This document shows, in pieces, positions 35,333 to 48,500 of a stretch of DNA of 64,000 nt. Under the pieces are notes generated by a model. The model was not told where the DNA came from, searched no databases, and worked only from the letters and a program-made list of their open reading frames with translations. Position 1 is the first letter of the stretch. Each line of letters starts with the position of its first letter. The stretch is from Saposhnikovia divaricata (taxonomy: Eukaryota > Streptophyta > Magnoliopsida > Apiales > Apiaceae): the NCBI GenBank assembly GCA_036435485.1, contig CM071599.1, positions 207,179,178 to 207,243,177 on the forward strand, given 5' to 3'. A program made the translations under genes and the position numbers.

Positions 35333-38005
35333 TCATGGCGGTTTCAAAAGAATAACTGAACCGTCCTCAACAGAAAGACCATTCATACGAACGTTGACAT
35401 CTTGGATGCTTGCTTTCCACAAATCTCTCCCCTCAGACTTCAACCTGATTTTACTACCCAACGGCCCAATCTTCTTCTTTTTCTTCTTCACACCTCTAAG
35501 GTGCTTCTCCGACTCAAACGGCTGAACAACACTTTCTTCTTCCTTATCATCGGCTTTCCACCTTCGCAACACGTTATCATGCCCCTCTTCAAAAATTACT
35601 AGCTCATTATTCAAAAGGACATACCTCAAATGTGGTGGAAGTTTCCCAAGCTTTACATTCGAAAGATCTCGAATTGAAGAACTGTCAATGGGATCACTGA
35701 TGTGATGCTTTAGCACGTGTGTGTCCGACTTTTCGCTCAATAACTGATCAAACTTCTTTCTCTGACCCGTATCAACTATTTCCACACTGCAACACTCTTC
35801 ATCCTCTGTCGGAAATTTCATGGCCTTGAAGACATTAAAGGTGACATTCTGATCTTGCACCCTCATTGTAAGCTCTCCTTTTTGCACATCGATCAAAGTA
35901 CGGCCCGTAGCTAAAAACGGCCTTCCCAAGATTATGGGAATCTTCTTGTCTTCTTCAAAATCTAGAATCACAAAATTGGCAGGAAATATGAGCTTATCAA
36001 CTTTCACCAAGACATCCTCCACTATACCCCTCGGATACGTGATCGACCTATCAGCCAACTGCAAAGAGATGTTGGTTGGCTTTGGCTCCGGCAGACCAAG
36101 TTTCATGAAAACAGATAAAGGCATGAGATTGATACTAGCTCCCAAGTCACACAAGCACTTGCTGAAAGAAAGGTTGCCAATAGTGCAAGGAATAGTGAAA
36201 CTCCCCGGATCTTTAAGTTTAGGTGGCAACTTCTGCTGCAGAACTGCACTACACTCTTCCGTTAAAGCAACGGTCTCAAATTCTTCCAACCTTCTCTTTC
36301 GTGACAAAATATCCTTAATGAACTTTGCATACCTCGGCATCTGCTCCAATGCTTCAACAAAAGGAATGTTAATGGACAATTTCTTGAAGACATCTATAAA
36401 CTTCTGAAACTATTTCTCTTGACTTTTCTGCAAGCGTCCAGGATATGGAGGAGGAGGATAGATCTGATTATCCTTTGAAGATTGCTCCGGAGTAGACTTT
36501 TCAACAGGTTTCTTGCTCTTCTCACCATCAAGCTGATCAGCCACTAAATCAGATTTCTAAATTTCCGACACTGCAAATTTTTCAACCTGCTGATTCTGAA
36601 CATCTTTATCTTCCTTATCTGCTGATTTAGGATCCCTCGTGACTTTTCCAGATCTCAAAGTAACTGCATTGACCTGTTCTTTGCTTTCCCTTCTGCCTGG
36701 ATTAACCTCCGTATCGCTAGGCAGAGTTCCTTGTTGCCTACTAAGTAAAGCATTAGCAAGTTGCCCCATCTGGTTCTCCAACGTCTTTTGAGAAACTGAC
36801 AGGCTTTTAATCATCATCCTCGACTCATCCATTTCTGATTTTTCATTAGAAGATTGTCCTGCATGAGCCTGGGGCTACTGTTGAAAACCCGGAGGTTGAT
36901 ATGGTGGCCTTGGAGCATATGGCTGTTGATAGCCCTGATTGAATGGCTTCGCTTGCTGTCCCTGAAACTGTTGCTAATAAGGTTGTTGAGCACCTTGATT
37001 GTTGCTCCAGCTGAAATTGGGATGATTCCTGTTGCTTGGATGATAAGTAGTTGGAACTGGTGTCGCAGGTCTCTGGAAATTACTCACGAACTGTGCTGAT
37101 TCAGACGAGATAGCACACTGATTTGTATCATGTGCGCCTGCACATAACTCACAAATACTAGCAACCTGCTGAACTCCATAATTTGAAAAAGAATCCACCT
37201 TCATAGTCAACGCCTTCAATTGAGCTGCAATAGTTGAAGCTGCATCCACTTCAAAAATACCTGCTACCTTACCTTGAGAAAGCCTCTGGGTTGGATTTTG
37301 ATATTCATTAGCAGCCATCGTCTCAATAAGATCATAAGCCTCCTCATAGCTCTTAGCCCACAGAGCTCCACCTGATGCTGCATCTAGCAAAGGTCTAGAC
37401 TGTGCTCCCAACCCATTGTAGAAACCGTTGATAACCATCCAATCAGGTATGCCATGATGTAGACACCTACGAAGCATCTCCTTATAACGTTCCCAAGCCT
37501 CACACAAAGACTCTCCAGATTGCTGCTGAAATTGAGTTAGTTGGTTCCTTATTGTTGCAGTTTTCGCCATAGGAAAGAATTTAGTAAGAAATTTCTGAGC
37601 AAGATCCTCCCATGTAGTAATGGAACCGGCTGGTAGAGAGTGTAACCATCCCTTAGCCTTATCCCTCAGAGAGAATGGGAAAAGTCTCAATTTGATCGCA
37701 TCATCCGGCACACCATTAAACTTGAAAGTGTCGCAGATCTCAATGAAGTCCCTGATATGCATGTTAGGATCCTCCGTAGGAGCACCCCCAAACTGAACTG
37801 AGTTCTGCACCATCTGAATCGTGCCTGGCTTGATTTCGAAAGTATTTGCTGCAATAGCTGGCCTGACAATGCTAGACTGAATGTCATTGATCTTAGGCTG
37901 AGAATAATCCTTTAAAGCCTTAGCTACTGCTGGTAAATCTGCCATCTCTTTTGCTGCTGCAAGTTCTTCTTCTGCCAGTTTACGAGTTTGCAAACGTGTT
38001 CGCAT
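35333..38005 (-). pseudogene. Gypsy-type gag-protease, one frame broken by four TAG stops
   Basis: One continuous reading frame of 891 codons runs from the ATG at 38005 to the TGA at 35333. The gag part has the retrotransposon gag core (IRDFIEICDTFKFNGV, FPFSLRDKAKGWLHSLP, TWEDLAQKFLTKFFP, ESLCEAWERYKEMLRRCLHH) and a cysteine/histidine knuckle (CELCAGAHDTNQC). The protease part has the aspartic-protease motif CDLGASINLMPLSV near 36150 and the IILGRPFLATG flap/C-terminal motif near 35920. The frame is interrupted only by TAG codons at 36974-36976, 36875-36877, 36557-36559 and 36410-36412, with no frameshift. Gag would build particles and the protease would mature them. The family is closest in style to Athila/TR-GAG elements. 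Confidence 0.88.
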
Positions 38006-38121
38006 ACACGTTCAAGTACCTGAAAACACCACGAAACAAACAAACTAAATAAGAAAATCTGAGTCAGTGAACGCTAACAACCACTGATGACAAGCACATA
38101 AACTAAAAACAAAACACCGAT

Positions 38122-38141
38122 GATCCCCGGCAGCGGCGCCA
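38122..38141 (-). promoter_or_regulatory. Primer-binding site, tRNA-Asp
   Basis: The minus strand reads TGGCGCCGCTGCCGGGGATC, complementary with one mismatch to the 3' end of plant tRNA-Asp(GUC). It lies 6 nt inside the 5' LTR edge. tRNA-Asp priming is typical of Athila-like Gypsy elements. Confidence 0.85.
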
Positions 38142-38147
38142 AAAACT

Positions 38148-38932
38148 TGTTTACACAATATCACGCAAGTATACGTGGTCACAAGTAATATAGATAAAAT
38201 CGAGTTCGTTCCGCATAGATCTGGTATAGGTTTTAATTCAGTAGATGTACTTATGCAACAATGTATGGTTTTAACTCACTACTAAGACAAATAACAAATT
38301 TTGGTTTAATTAAAAAAATTAACTAAGAAGTAAATTAACAACTAAGAATTAACTAACTACGAGAATTGAAATCGAATTTCTTATAAGAGAATAAACATGG
38401 GATCCTAACTTCATTAAATACTTCACTTAGATCTGACGCCTTTAATCACTATATGCAATGGTGATGATATCTGATCGGATAACACGAAACAAGTACACGC
38501 TACCTGTCAGCATACGTATACCAAACTAAACATACATCCACAAAAGAGATAGAAGATGAATAGACACCAATTATGCTTAGACCCTATATGTCTATAGAAT
38601 TTGAAAACATAATGGTTGAAGAACAAGTTATCCACAAAGATCACATAGGGCAGTATAAGTATTTTCATCTCACACCACGAATCATATTGATAAACAATTA
38701 TGAACCTATGCTAGCATGGCAAGTTCTAAATCTCAAGATCCGCTTTCACTTCACAAGAGATTAACATTTCAATTTAGATGTTAGCTACGCATCTAAAAGC
38801 ATTAAAATTAACCATACGAGGATATCAATTACACACCACACACAGATCTTTAAAGCATCAAGATACTAAGTTCCATAAATAAATCCTTTAGAATCCCATG
38901 ACAACGATTAGTTCATAATCGAACCACTCGTC
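38148..38932 (-). repeat. 5' LTR of the gag-protease element, first part
   Basis: Matches 31570 onward. It is interrupted after tcgtc (38928-38932) by the inserted young Copia and resumes at 52821. Confidence 0.9.
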
Positions 38933-40440
38933 TGAAGGGTTTCGAGCATCAAACGCGGTGGAAAATTAAAACAAAAACAATAATTATCAAAACCCTACCA
39001 CAGGATCCATGCAAAAACATGATATTTAATTCGGAGATTGATGATTTACCTTAAAGAAGCTTTACGATTGTATGTCTAATGGATATCCAAGCTTTCACGA
39101 TCGTTGAGTGCTCCTCTTCGAAGCCTCCTCTACGATATCCACACGAACACTCCAAGAACGATTCTTGATTGGAAGGGAGGTACTAGCCTCCAATGAAAAT
39201 ATGAGATCTTCTTTTTAGGTTTTGGTTCAAGCGGCTTGGGGATAATTTTTGTCGTACAAAATTAATTACCTTCTTTACCTATCATCATATATTTATATGA
39301 TAGTGTAAGGTAAAAGCCCAACTAAAAACCTAGCCCAAGTTTGATTAATTAAATAATAGAATCAAATCCTATTATTTAAATAAATAATAATTAAGTCATA
39401 CTTAATTATTAAAATCATATCTCATTTGTATTTTATTATATCTTAATTAAGTCCCACTTAATTAATATAATAAAATACAACTAATCATTTAATTAATTTA
39501 AATTAATTCTTCCTTAAAATGTTCTATGTGTGTGACCCTGTAGGCTATCATTTAATTGGCAATAATTTTATTCTCTAATAAAATTATAAACAATGAGCGG
39601 CATCTAGTAATACATCATTGCTACCCAATTAAATAATAATTAAATCGTGATTCGATAAAACCTTTTGTGATTAATGTTCCCGTGTAATATAATCCCTTTA
39701 ACCAAATATTATAGATTAAACTCGAGGCATGTTTCATGTCATCCTCTTCATAATTTAATCCGGGTTTACTTGATCCATGAGTAGACTATTAAAAACAAAT
39801 CATTATTTGAGCACGGCCATGCATTTTATAGTCTCACTCAATCAAGAGGCCAATAATATCTCTCCAAATAATAGGAGGGTTAAATCCTTTATCTATCATT
39901 CATATTTCTCATACGATTCACAATATACCCGATGTCCACTTTTATCATTACCCGGTCAAAGGTAACTTTTAATGTAGTCAAAGTATATTATCCTCGTATA
40001 GAAATATAATGATCTCAAGTCAAAGGATCATTACACCATTATCACTGTGAGTCTTTCTTATGACTTAATTAACATGAAGAATCTCACGGTGGGTCTGTCC
40101 AGTACCATGTACCCTACATGTACCTATGTATTAACTTTAGTATCTCCATACTTATAACCAATGAGATGTGGTAATCAGTCAAAAACATACTAGTCTATTT
40201 ATGTATTATTATTGTCCTGTATAATAATACTCGACTAGGGACCTTTAAGAATATGATATTATATAATCTCAAATTCAAGTTGTAAACTTAAACTATATAA
40301 TGTGTATCATTATTCTAAGGACATTTATTATGCTAACAAATATCGCAGTAATTCGAGTCATAATAAATACATTTATTTAATAATCAAATGACATAAGGTT
40401 TATTTAAGAAACAATGTATTGCCTCTAGGGCACCTACACT
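38933..40440 (-). repeat. 3' LTR of the young Copia (main part)
   Basis: Matches 51291-52811. The final bases of the LTR (aaca, 45498-45501) lie beyond the CACTA insertion, whose target duplication is act (40438-40440, 45495-45497). Confidence 0.93.
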
Positions 40441-40689
40441 CACTACTAGAAAAAGTAGAATAGACATCGCCCCTTTCACATCGGTTTATGATTTCCCCGA
40501 TGTAAAAATTATCACTAACATCGGTCGAAAAAAAACTGATGTCTTTGATATATTATGAAATCACATTGAAAGCAAACCGATGTCATTGGCATATAATTGA
40601 AATATCAATGACATCGGTTAGTACCACAACTGATGTCTTTAACATATTATAACATCGGTCAAAAAATAACCGATGTCTAAAGTAAGCTT

Positions 40690-42690
40690 AAAAAAATTGC
40701 TGCTTCCCCGCCCACACAAATTTCCCCCGCTTCCCCAAAATTTCCCCCCCCCAGCCAATTTTTTGATTTCCCCCTTAGCTAATTTTTACTTCCCCGCTCT
40801 CAAATTAAACAAAAACAAAAAAACATATACATCCGACTTAACTCTCTCTCTCTCTCGACTTTCACTCTCTCTCACGCCTCACCCTCTCTCTCTCGACGCC
40901 TCACCCTCTCTCTCGACGGCCTCACCCTCTCTCTCTTTCACTCTCGCTTTTACTCTCAACCCCCTCTTAAGAACCCTAATTCACTCCCTCTTTCACTCTC
41001 TCTTTTAAACTCTATTTGTAACCCTAATTTCCCAATTACTGTAGTTACTTGGTCAAATAGCTAGTACATGTTCTTAATTGATTTGTTAATCGATTAATTG
41101 TTCATCTCAACTTGATTTAATAAATGGATAAGCTATTTTCGATCTTGTTTTATTTTGGGTAAAAGCTATTGTGAATAATGTAAATTTTCTTTTTATTTTT
41201 TGTATAAGGAATTAGGGAATTTATCGAGCCACGATTCTGTTTATTTAGCATTTAGGATGTGTTGTTTATTATTTGTGATTGTCCACATTTTTACTATTTT
41301 GGCATCTTGGGTTTTTATAAAGTTTGAGTCTTTTCTGTGTTCTTGATTTATTAATAATGATTTTTGGTTTTTATATGAGATACACGGCTTTTGGGCTTAT
41401 ACAGACACTACAGCAACAAGTTCAGAGTTGAATTCTTGCCTGGTAAGTGTTCATTTTATAGTTTATGTTTCAATTTTTTTTTGTTTTAGTTACTGCTTGT
41501 TGAAGAATTTTTACATTTGAATTATGCTCTGGAATGTTTTTTTTATTTGGGTATTTGATTTGTTTAGAATTTTGGATTTTTGGTTTCATTTGTTAGTGAT
41601 ACTTGGTCAGTTGAATTGCTTGATATTTAATGATGATTCATATCTTCTTTCGTTGTGTAGTTCTTACCATGTTTTCTTTATTTTTTCAATCTGGTTTTGT
41701 GTGTCAGTATAATGTGTTTTATTGTAATTATATGTTTGTTGCAAGTTGTATATGTAGTCCCTCTCTGCTGCAAGAATAAAGCTATAATGGATAGACTTAT
41801 ATACATGTTCATCCTTTCACCTGGTGTGTGATATAGCAGTGATAGTAGAAATAATTCAAAAGATGTATACATATTCTTTGTCCACATGTTACCAGTGATA
41901 GCTCTTTGTTCTGGAAAATGACTAAGTTGATAGAGTAAGGGTTGTATATTTGTATGTGTTAAGTTTATGAATGCCTGGAGGTCTGCACGCATATGCAAGA
42001 TATAGTGTTGTATATTTTTTAAATTCAGAGTTTCCAGAATAAATCTAGAAAAGAACAAGATTCTCTAACATTTTCCGGTACATATATTGTTTATTTAAGG
42101 TGGAAGACAAAGAAAGTTCAAAGTATGTGAAAGAGGAATGTTTCAATGAAAATTATAAACTTGATGATGGAGGTAATACACAGAGTCTGAAGCAGCTAAT
42201 CGAACATCACCACAGGAATTTACTGGTATTTCAAATGCATATTGACTGCACGTTTGTAATGCCTTCACGTAGTGGCTAATACCTTCACGTTTGTAATTAA
42301 TGTAGGTACTAAAACATGATCTCTATACCACAAAGGCTGATACTTGAATTTGCAAATCAAGTATCAAGACGAGGTCCATGGATTAGGTATAGTTCTACCA
42401 AACCACAAATGCTACATAAATGGTAAAACAGGAGGATAATTAATTCCTGCCATGCCTTAATAGGTGAACACTTGCATAGTCTAGCACATGCTGCTTCTGG
42501 ATATAGAAAAGTTTTTTATTTTCATGTAGCACAGCTTAATTCTAGCAGTTTTTATTTTCTTATAGTTGCTATCTAGAGCCAGATAGCGATAGAAAGTTTT
42601 TATTGATTGCATAAAGGACTATGAGAATGTATAGTCTAGTTTCAAAGTGTGTTGACAACATTTGCATTCTAATTCTAATAAAATGTTATA
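40690..42690 (+). other. CT-rich leader-like region and unidentified exon-like pieces in the CACTA
   Basis: 40835-41035 is a CT-microsatellite stretch typical of plant 5' untranslated regions. An exon-like piece ends at gaattcttgcctg/gtaagtg (about 41442). Another, 42100-42225, reads as a lysine/glutamate-rich frame (VEDKESSKYVKEECFNENYK) ending in ..LKQLIEHHH. I do not recognise its source gene. The open frame at 40673-41008 is simple-sequence and not called a gene. Confidence 0.45.
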
Positions 42691-42700
42691 TTTTTCCCAG

Positions 42701-42870
42701 CAGAGCCAGCTAAAATACCAAAAAAGATAGTTGATGTTGGGTGTGGAATAGGAGGTAGTTCAAGGTATTTAGCAAGGAAATATGGCTCTCAATGTCAAGG
42801 CATCACTCTGAGCCCTGTACAAGCCCAACGAGCTCAAGCTCTTGCTGTAGCTCAAGGACTATCCGACAAG
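42701..42870 (+). pseudogene. Captured gamma-tocopherol methyltransferase exon (SAM-binding)
   Basis: Acceptor tttttcccag and donor gtatgg bound this exon. It encodes KIVDVGCGIGGSSRYLARKY, the S-adenosylmethionine-binding motif I of plant VTE4, followed by QGITLSPVQAQRA. The authentic plastid enzyme methylates gamma- to alpha-tocopherol. The next normal VTE4 exon (the one with DALQ.PFPDG) is missing, and DNA polymerase delta exons follow instead. Confidence 0.88.
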
Positions 42871-43097
42871 GTATGGTGTTAATTTGACTGATTTTCATAT
42901 TTTTTTTTACTGTTTATTGTATACTTTGTTCTCTTCCGTTACCTGTCTTTAACTCATTGTGATTATTAGAGTGTTAAATACTTGTTGCGAGTTGCGACGG
43001 GAATAAAAGGCATGTTCTGTTAAAATTAGATAAAAGTCATTTTGTGAGTTCTTCACTTTGTTGCTTTAAATACTATGACAAAAAAATTCTGCTGTAG

Positions 43098-43610
43098 AGG
43101 GCTGAAGTTTTGGGAATAGCAGACTTTCCAATATTGGGTCGCATTAAAAATAGCAGGGTCCGTGTCAACGATGCAACCTTCTGGTCAAGGTTAGATCTTT
43201 AGTTTAAAATTGAGATGTTTGATTCTTTATTTTAGAAGTATCATTCAAATGAATATATATATATATATATATATATTGGTTTAGAATATTATATTCTGCT
43301 ACTGGCCGAGATTTTCTTTCTGCATCTCTCGGAAAAATTACAGATTTGCTGATCGATAGTTTCTTGCAGGGAGTACAGTACAATGAAATGTAAAGAAGTT
43401 ACCATGGAAGGGAGAGTCAAATTTGATTTGTTTCAGGTTACACTCAGTCTTGCATGGTCACTGCTAGAAATTGTATCTTATGTTCATGTTAATCAACTAG
43501 AAGTTCAATCATCCTCTTGTCCTTTTACATTTCCACAGGTTATGCATAGGGATTATTCGTTAAACTCGTACAAGTTGAATTCTGTTTCTGCTCATTTTCT
43601 TGGAGAGCCG
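43098..43610 (+). pseudogene. Captured DNA polymerase delta catalytic-subunit exons
   Basis: Three exons with introns kept: 43098-43189 (DFPILGRIKNSRVRV), 43370-43436 (KEVTMEGRVKFDLFQ) and 43539-43610 (VMHRDYSLNSYKLNSVSAHF). This is the 3'-5' exonuclease-domain region of plant POLD1, a nuclear replicative polymerase. The rest of the gene is absent. The piece lies between the two VTE4 fragments in the same orientation. Retained introns show DNA-level capture, not reverse transcription. The second intron region contains an (AT)n run (43253-43276). Confidence 0.85.
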
Positions 43611-44570
43611 GTAACTCTGTATGCCTTACTGTTTACAAATTTTTAGGAGGTGTCGAATTTATACTCGTGTATACAATCATTATTTACTGGCCTACTGCCT
43701 GTTATAACATGTGAATATATAAACTGTTAGTAGCAATGTATTATCCTGGTTTTCGAAGATTTCATTTTATCATATAAATGGTGTTTTTTGGTTGATATTT
43801 TAATTACTAGTTAACACACTTCTGATTTTAAGTTAAATAGTATGATTTTTTTGATACGGTATCAAGCCTCTAATCAAGAGACTTTGTCATCTCTGTTTGG
43901 TTTTCGTGCCTGCTTGGTGTTAGAATAATTTATATTTAGTTTATTAGTCTATAGAATTTCTTACTTTCAATAGATTTCATATCAGCATACTTTTATGGCT
44001 GTACAAGAAACATTAAATGCTACATTTTTCGGATTATACTTCGGTTGTCATATTTAATGATGTCTTATGTAACTGAATGTTATTTGTCTACACAAAAATT
44101 GTCTTCTCTGAGTTAAGAGGCTAGATTTGTCGTATTCTTGTTATAAGTAACAATTTGGTCTCTTGAGGTTATAAAGATGTAGGTGACTTGTTATATGTTT
44201 AACTGGATATGTTATTGGGGGAATGACTGTTTCTACTAAACCAAAGAATGCACTTAGCTTTACTGATCAGTCAACTGGACGTGCATGTGTAATTCCAAAA
44301 GCTAGTTACAGTATCGTGAAAGATATGCATAAAGTTAGACTTGCATCGGATAGAAATGAATGAGCTGAATTTGTCAAATTTTCACAAATTAGAAATTAGA
44401 AATTATTGGGGTAGCGGCTTAATTTGGTATTAATTAATTTCAATTTTCTATATTTAAGCTAAGAAATCGAAATTTTCAATTCCTTGCAAGGAGGTAAATT
44501 TAAGTAGTACTTGTAACACCCTAAGGTATTGAAACAGTTGGTAGCTGAAGCTTTTACTTTTCTTTTGTAG

Positions 44571-44890
44571 GATATAAAAACAGCAGATTGGTCAGAAAAT
44601 GTTGCTCCATTTTGGCCAGCAGTGATAGAATCAGCTTTGACATGGAAGGGTTTCACATCATTGCTGCGAAGTGGTAACCATCATATATTTGAATTAACTG
44701 AATATGTTTTCATCTTTCCCTAAAGTAATTGACATACTTGCATTATGGGCTTTATATAGGTTGAATGTATTTTTTTCTGAATTGCCAATTATCACAATAG
44801 GATGGAAGACAATCAGAGAGCGTTGGTGATGCCACTTATGATTGAAGGATATAAGAAAGACCTGATCAAATTTTCTATTATTACATGTAA
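44571..44890 (+). pseudogene. Captured gamma-tocopherol methyltransferase C-terminal exons
   Basis: Two exons: 44571-44673 (DIKTADWSENVAPFWPAV, then ALTWKGFTSLLRS) after an acceptor tcttttgtag, and 44801-44890 (WKTI, then with a one-base frame change LVMPLMIEGYKK and IKFSIITC). These are the last two VTE4 exons, close to the protein's normal C-terminus. Together with 42701-42870 they show that a VTE4 gene was captured and then disrupted internally. Confidence 0.88.
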
Positions 44891-45515
44891 TTTTGTAAGG
44901 ATCGAGTAGTACATGTGGTATTGTCATTTGGAATATTTGGAATGGAGAAATGACTTGGTAATTTTTAGAACCATTAATTTTTGCTTGTTTTTCATTTTGG
45001 AATGATTTTGGTTGTTTGTTATTGTTTTGGCTAGCTAGTATTGTTATAACACTAACACATCAGTTAAACTCAATGAAACCGATGTTTATAATAAGAAGTA
45101 ACATCACTACCACAAAACAAACTGATGTAATTGACACACAGTAACATCACTACCACAAAACAAACTGATGTAATTGACACAAAATGGTGTCACATTGTTG
45201 ATGCTTTTTACATCGGTTTATAACTGATGTTAATATATATCATACACATCGATTTTATATAATAAACGATGTCTAAACCACTATTTCACAGCAGTTAGTT
45301 GCTAGTAAACGATGTTTCAGATAGTCTTTAACATCAGTTAGGTTCCAGGAAACGATGTAATAGATACTCTTTGACGTCGGTTTAAAACCGATGTTAAAAG
45401 GGTTGGACCTTTCTCTACACCCACAAAGACATCGGTTGCAAAATGGCCAGACATCGGTTTTTAGCCGATGTCTATTGACCTGTTTGTAGTAGTGACTAAC
45501 AATCTCCCACTTGCA

Positions 45516-48500
45516 CTAGAGCCAATCACCCATGTATCTAATACCCATGGAACTAGTGTGACCGTCGTGCTTCTGCTGCGATAAAGCCTTGGTCAGTGGG
45601 TCCGCAACATTTTCATTGGTATGCACTTTACATATATGTATATCTCCTCTCTCGTTTATCTCTCGAAGAAGATGATATCTTTTAAGTATATGCTTTGCCT
45701 TGGAATGGGAGCTTGGTTCCTTAGCCTGCGCAATGGCTCCATTGTTATCGCAATACAGATCAACTGGATCTGCGATCGACGGAACCACACCAAGTCCGGT
45801 AATAAATTTCCGAATCCAAACAGCCTCTTTGGCTGCTTCACTAGCGGCAATATACTCAGCTTCCATTGTAGAATCAGCTACTGTCTCTTGCTTCGAACTT
45901 TTCCAGCTTACAGCACCTCCATTTAGACAAAACACGAATCCAGACTGGGACAAAGAATCATCCCTATCTGTCTGGAAACTAGCATCAGTGTAACCTTTTA
46001 CGACCAGCTTCTCATCTCCTCCGTATATCAAGAACGAATCTTTAGTCCGTTTAAGGTACTTAAGAATATTCTTGACAGCTGTCCAGTGACCCTCACCTGG
46101 ATTAGACTGGTACCTGCTCGTCATGCTTAAAGCATACGAGACATCAGGACGAGTACATATCATTGCATACATTATAGAACCAATTGCCGAAGCATATGGT
46201 ACTTTACTCATACGGTCCTTATCATCTAATGATTTAGGACAGTTTTCCTTTGAGATCACTATCCCATGAGACACCGGGACAAAGCCCCTCTTTGCCTCTT
46301 GCATTCCAAAACGATGCAATACTTTGTCAATGTATGTACTCTGACTTAGGCCGATTAATCTTTTAGATCTATCCCTATAGATCCTGATCCCTAAGATAAA
46401 GGTAGCATCGCCTAAGTCTTTCATCGAGAAACTTTTTCCCAACCAAGTCTTCACAGCTTGTAGAGAAGGAATGTCATTCCCTATTAGTAATATGTCATCC
46501 ACATATAATACTAGGAATGCCACATGGCTCCCACTAACCTTCTTGTAAACACACGGCTCATCCTCATTTTGTTTGAAGCCAAACTCTTTGACTGTTTCAT
46601 CAAAACGGATGTTCCACCTCCTTGAGGCCTGCTTCAATCCATAAATAGATCGTAGCAACTTACAAACCATTCTAGCAAACTTTGGATCGACAAAACCCTC
46701 AGGTTGTGTCATGTACACATCCTCTTCTAAGCTTCCATTTAAGAAAGCAGTCTTGACATCCATTTGCCAGATTTCATAGTCATAATAAGCCGCTATCGCA
46801 AGCAAAATCCTGATGGACTTGACCATAGCTACCGGTGAGAAAGTTTCATCATAGTCAATACCATGAATTTGCTTGAAACCTTTCGCCACCAGTCTTGCTT
46901 TGTTGGTCTGTAAATTTCCATCCATGTCAGTTTTCTTCTTGAAAACCCACTTGCACTCTATGGGTTTCATCCCATCAGGTGGTGCAACCAAAGTCCATAC
47001 TTTGTTTTCATACATGGAATCCATCTCAGATTTCATGGCTTCCATCCATCTCTCATAATCTGGACTATTCATAGCATCCTTGTAGGTGAGAGGCTCATCA
47101 TTATCTACAAGCATCACATCACCACCTTGAGTCAGGAGAAATCCATAATATCTCTCTGGCTCACGGCGAATCCTACTTGATCTACGAACAACCTGTGTTT
47201 CTTGAGCATTATCGTTATTCTGCTCTTGTTCCACCTCAGGTTCAATGCTATTTTGTGGTTCTCGATCTTCATCGAGATCTATAGTCCTTCCATTGTTTCT
47301 TTTGGAAACAAAATCTCTTTCCATGAAAACAGCATCTCGAGCAATGAACACTTTCTGCTCAGAAGGATTATAAAAATAATACGCCTTTGTTTCTTTAGGG
47401 TATCCCACAAAATTGCACTCCTCGGATTTAGGTCCAAGCTTGTCAGATACTTGACGTTTTACAAACGCCTTGCATCCCCAAACTTTCATAAAGTTCATGC
47501 TTGACCGTTTCTCCTCCCATATCTCATATGGAGTCTTTTGAACCTTCTTAGTTGGAACACGGTTAAGTGTGAAAGCTGCTGTTTCTAGAGCATAACCCCA
47601 GAAACTTATTGGAAGATCTGCATGACTCATCATCGATCGTACCATGTCTAACAGGGTCCGATTTCTCCTCTCTGAAACTCCATTCCATTGAGGAGTACTT
47701 GGCGGAGTGAGTTGTGATACAATACCACACTCCTTTAAATACTCTTTAAATTCGGTGCTTAAGTATTCACCCCCACGATCGGATCGTAAGATTTTAATAC
47801 TTGCACCTCCGCCTATTTGCTTCTCTACTTCAGCCTTGTATTCTTTGAATTTTTCAAAAGAATCGGATTTGTTCTTCATAAGATATACATATCCATATCT
47901 ACTGAAGTCATCAGTAAATGTTATGAAGTAGTAGTAGCCTCCTCTAGCCATCACACGCATTGGGCCACATACATCACTATGTATTAGCTCCAAACGTTCA
48001 GTGGACCTTTGACCCTTACCAGTAAAAGGGGCTTTAGTCATCTTACCAAGCAAACAAGATTCGCATTTTTCGTATGATTCAAAATCAAACTTATCCAAGT
48101 ATCCATCTTTATGTAATTTGGAAATGCGTTTCTCATTTATATGGCCTAGACGACAATGCCAGAGGTATGTTTGATTTGAGTCATTTACTTTAAGTCGTTT
48201 GTTTTCTATGTTACAGATAGGATTATCCAAATCAAGAACATATAAACCATTAAATAAACGCGCAACACCATAGGTTAAATCATTCAAAGCAAAAGAGCAA
48301 CTGTTGTTCTTTATTGTAAACGAAAAACCTTTCTTGTCCAAACAAGAAACAGAAATAATGTTTCTGCGAATCGCAGGCACGTAATAACAGTCATTTAGTT
48401 CTAAAACAAGCCCAGAGGGCAAAGATAAATAATAAGTTCCTACGGCTAAAGCAGCAACTCTTGCTCCATTGCCTACTCGTAGGTCCACTTCTCCCTTAGC

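Larger units (their letters stand above)
40441..45494 (+). mobile_element. Pack-CACTA transposon carrying host-gene fragments
   Basis: 5,054 bp from CACTACTAGAAAAAG to ctgtttgtagtagtg (complement CACTACTACAAACAG), flanked by the 3-bp duplication act. Subterminal regions (40460-40690 and 45060-45480) are dense with acatcggt/accgatgt words in both orientations. No transposase is visible. The interior holds a CT-rich promoter/leader-like stretch, exon-intron fragments of at least two host genes in the same orientation, and an unidentified exon-like piece. It is non-autonomous and inserted 4 bp inside the end of the young Copia 3' LTR. Confidence 0.92.

Noticed and set aside
35934..36407. Plus-strand open frame of 157 codons opposite the protease
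   Set aside because: Shadow of the gag-protease frame.
39777..39965. Small identical open frames in both LTRs of the young Copia (also 52148-52336)
   Set aside because: Identity follows from LTR duplication; no domain or coding signal.
40673..41008. 111-codon open frame rich in Ser/Leu/Pro
   Set aside because: It is the translation of a CT microsatellite in a leader-like region.
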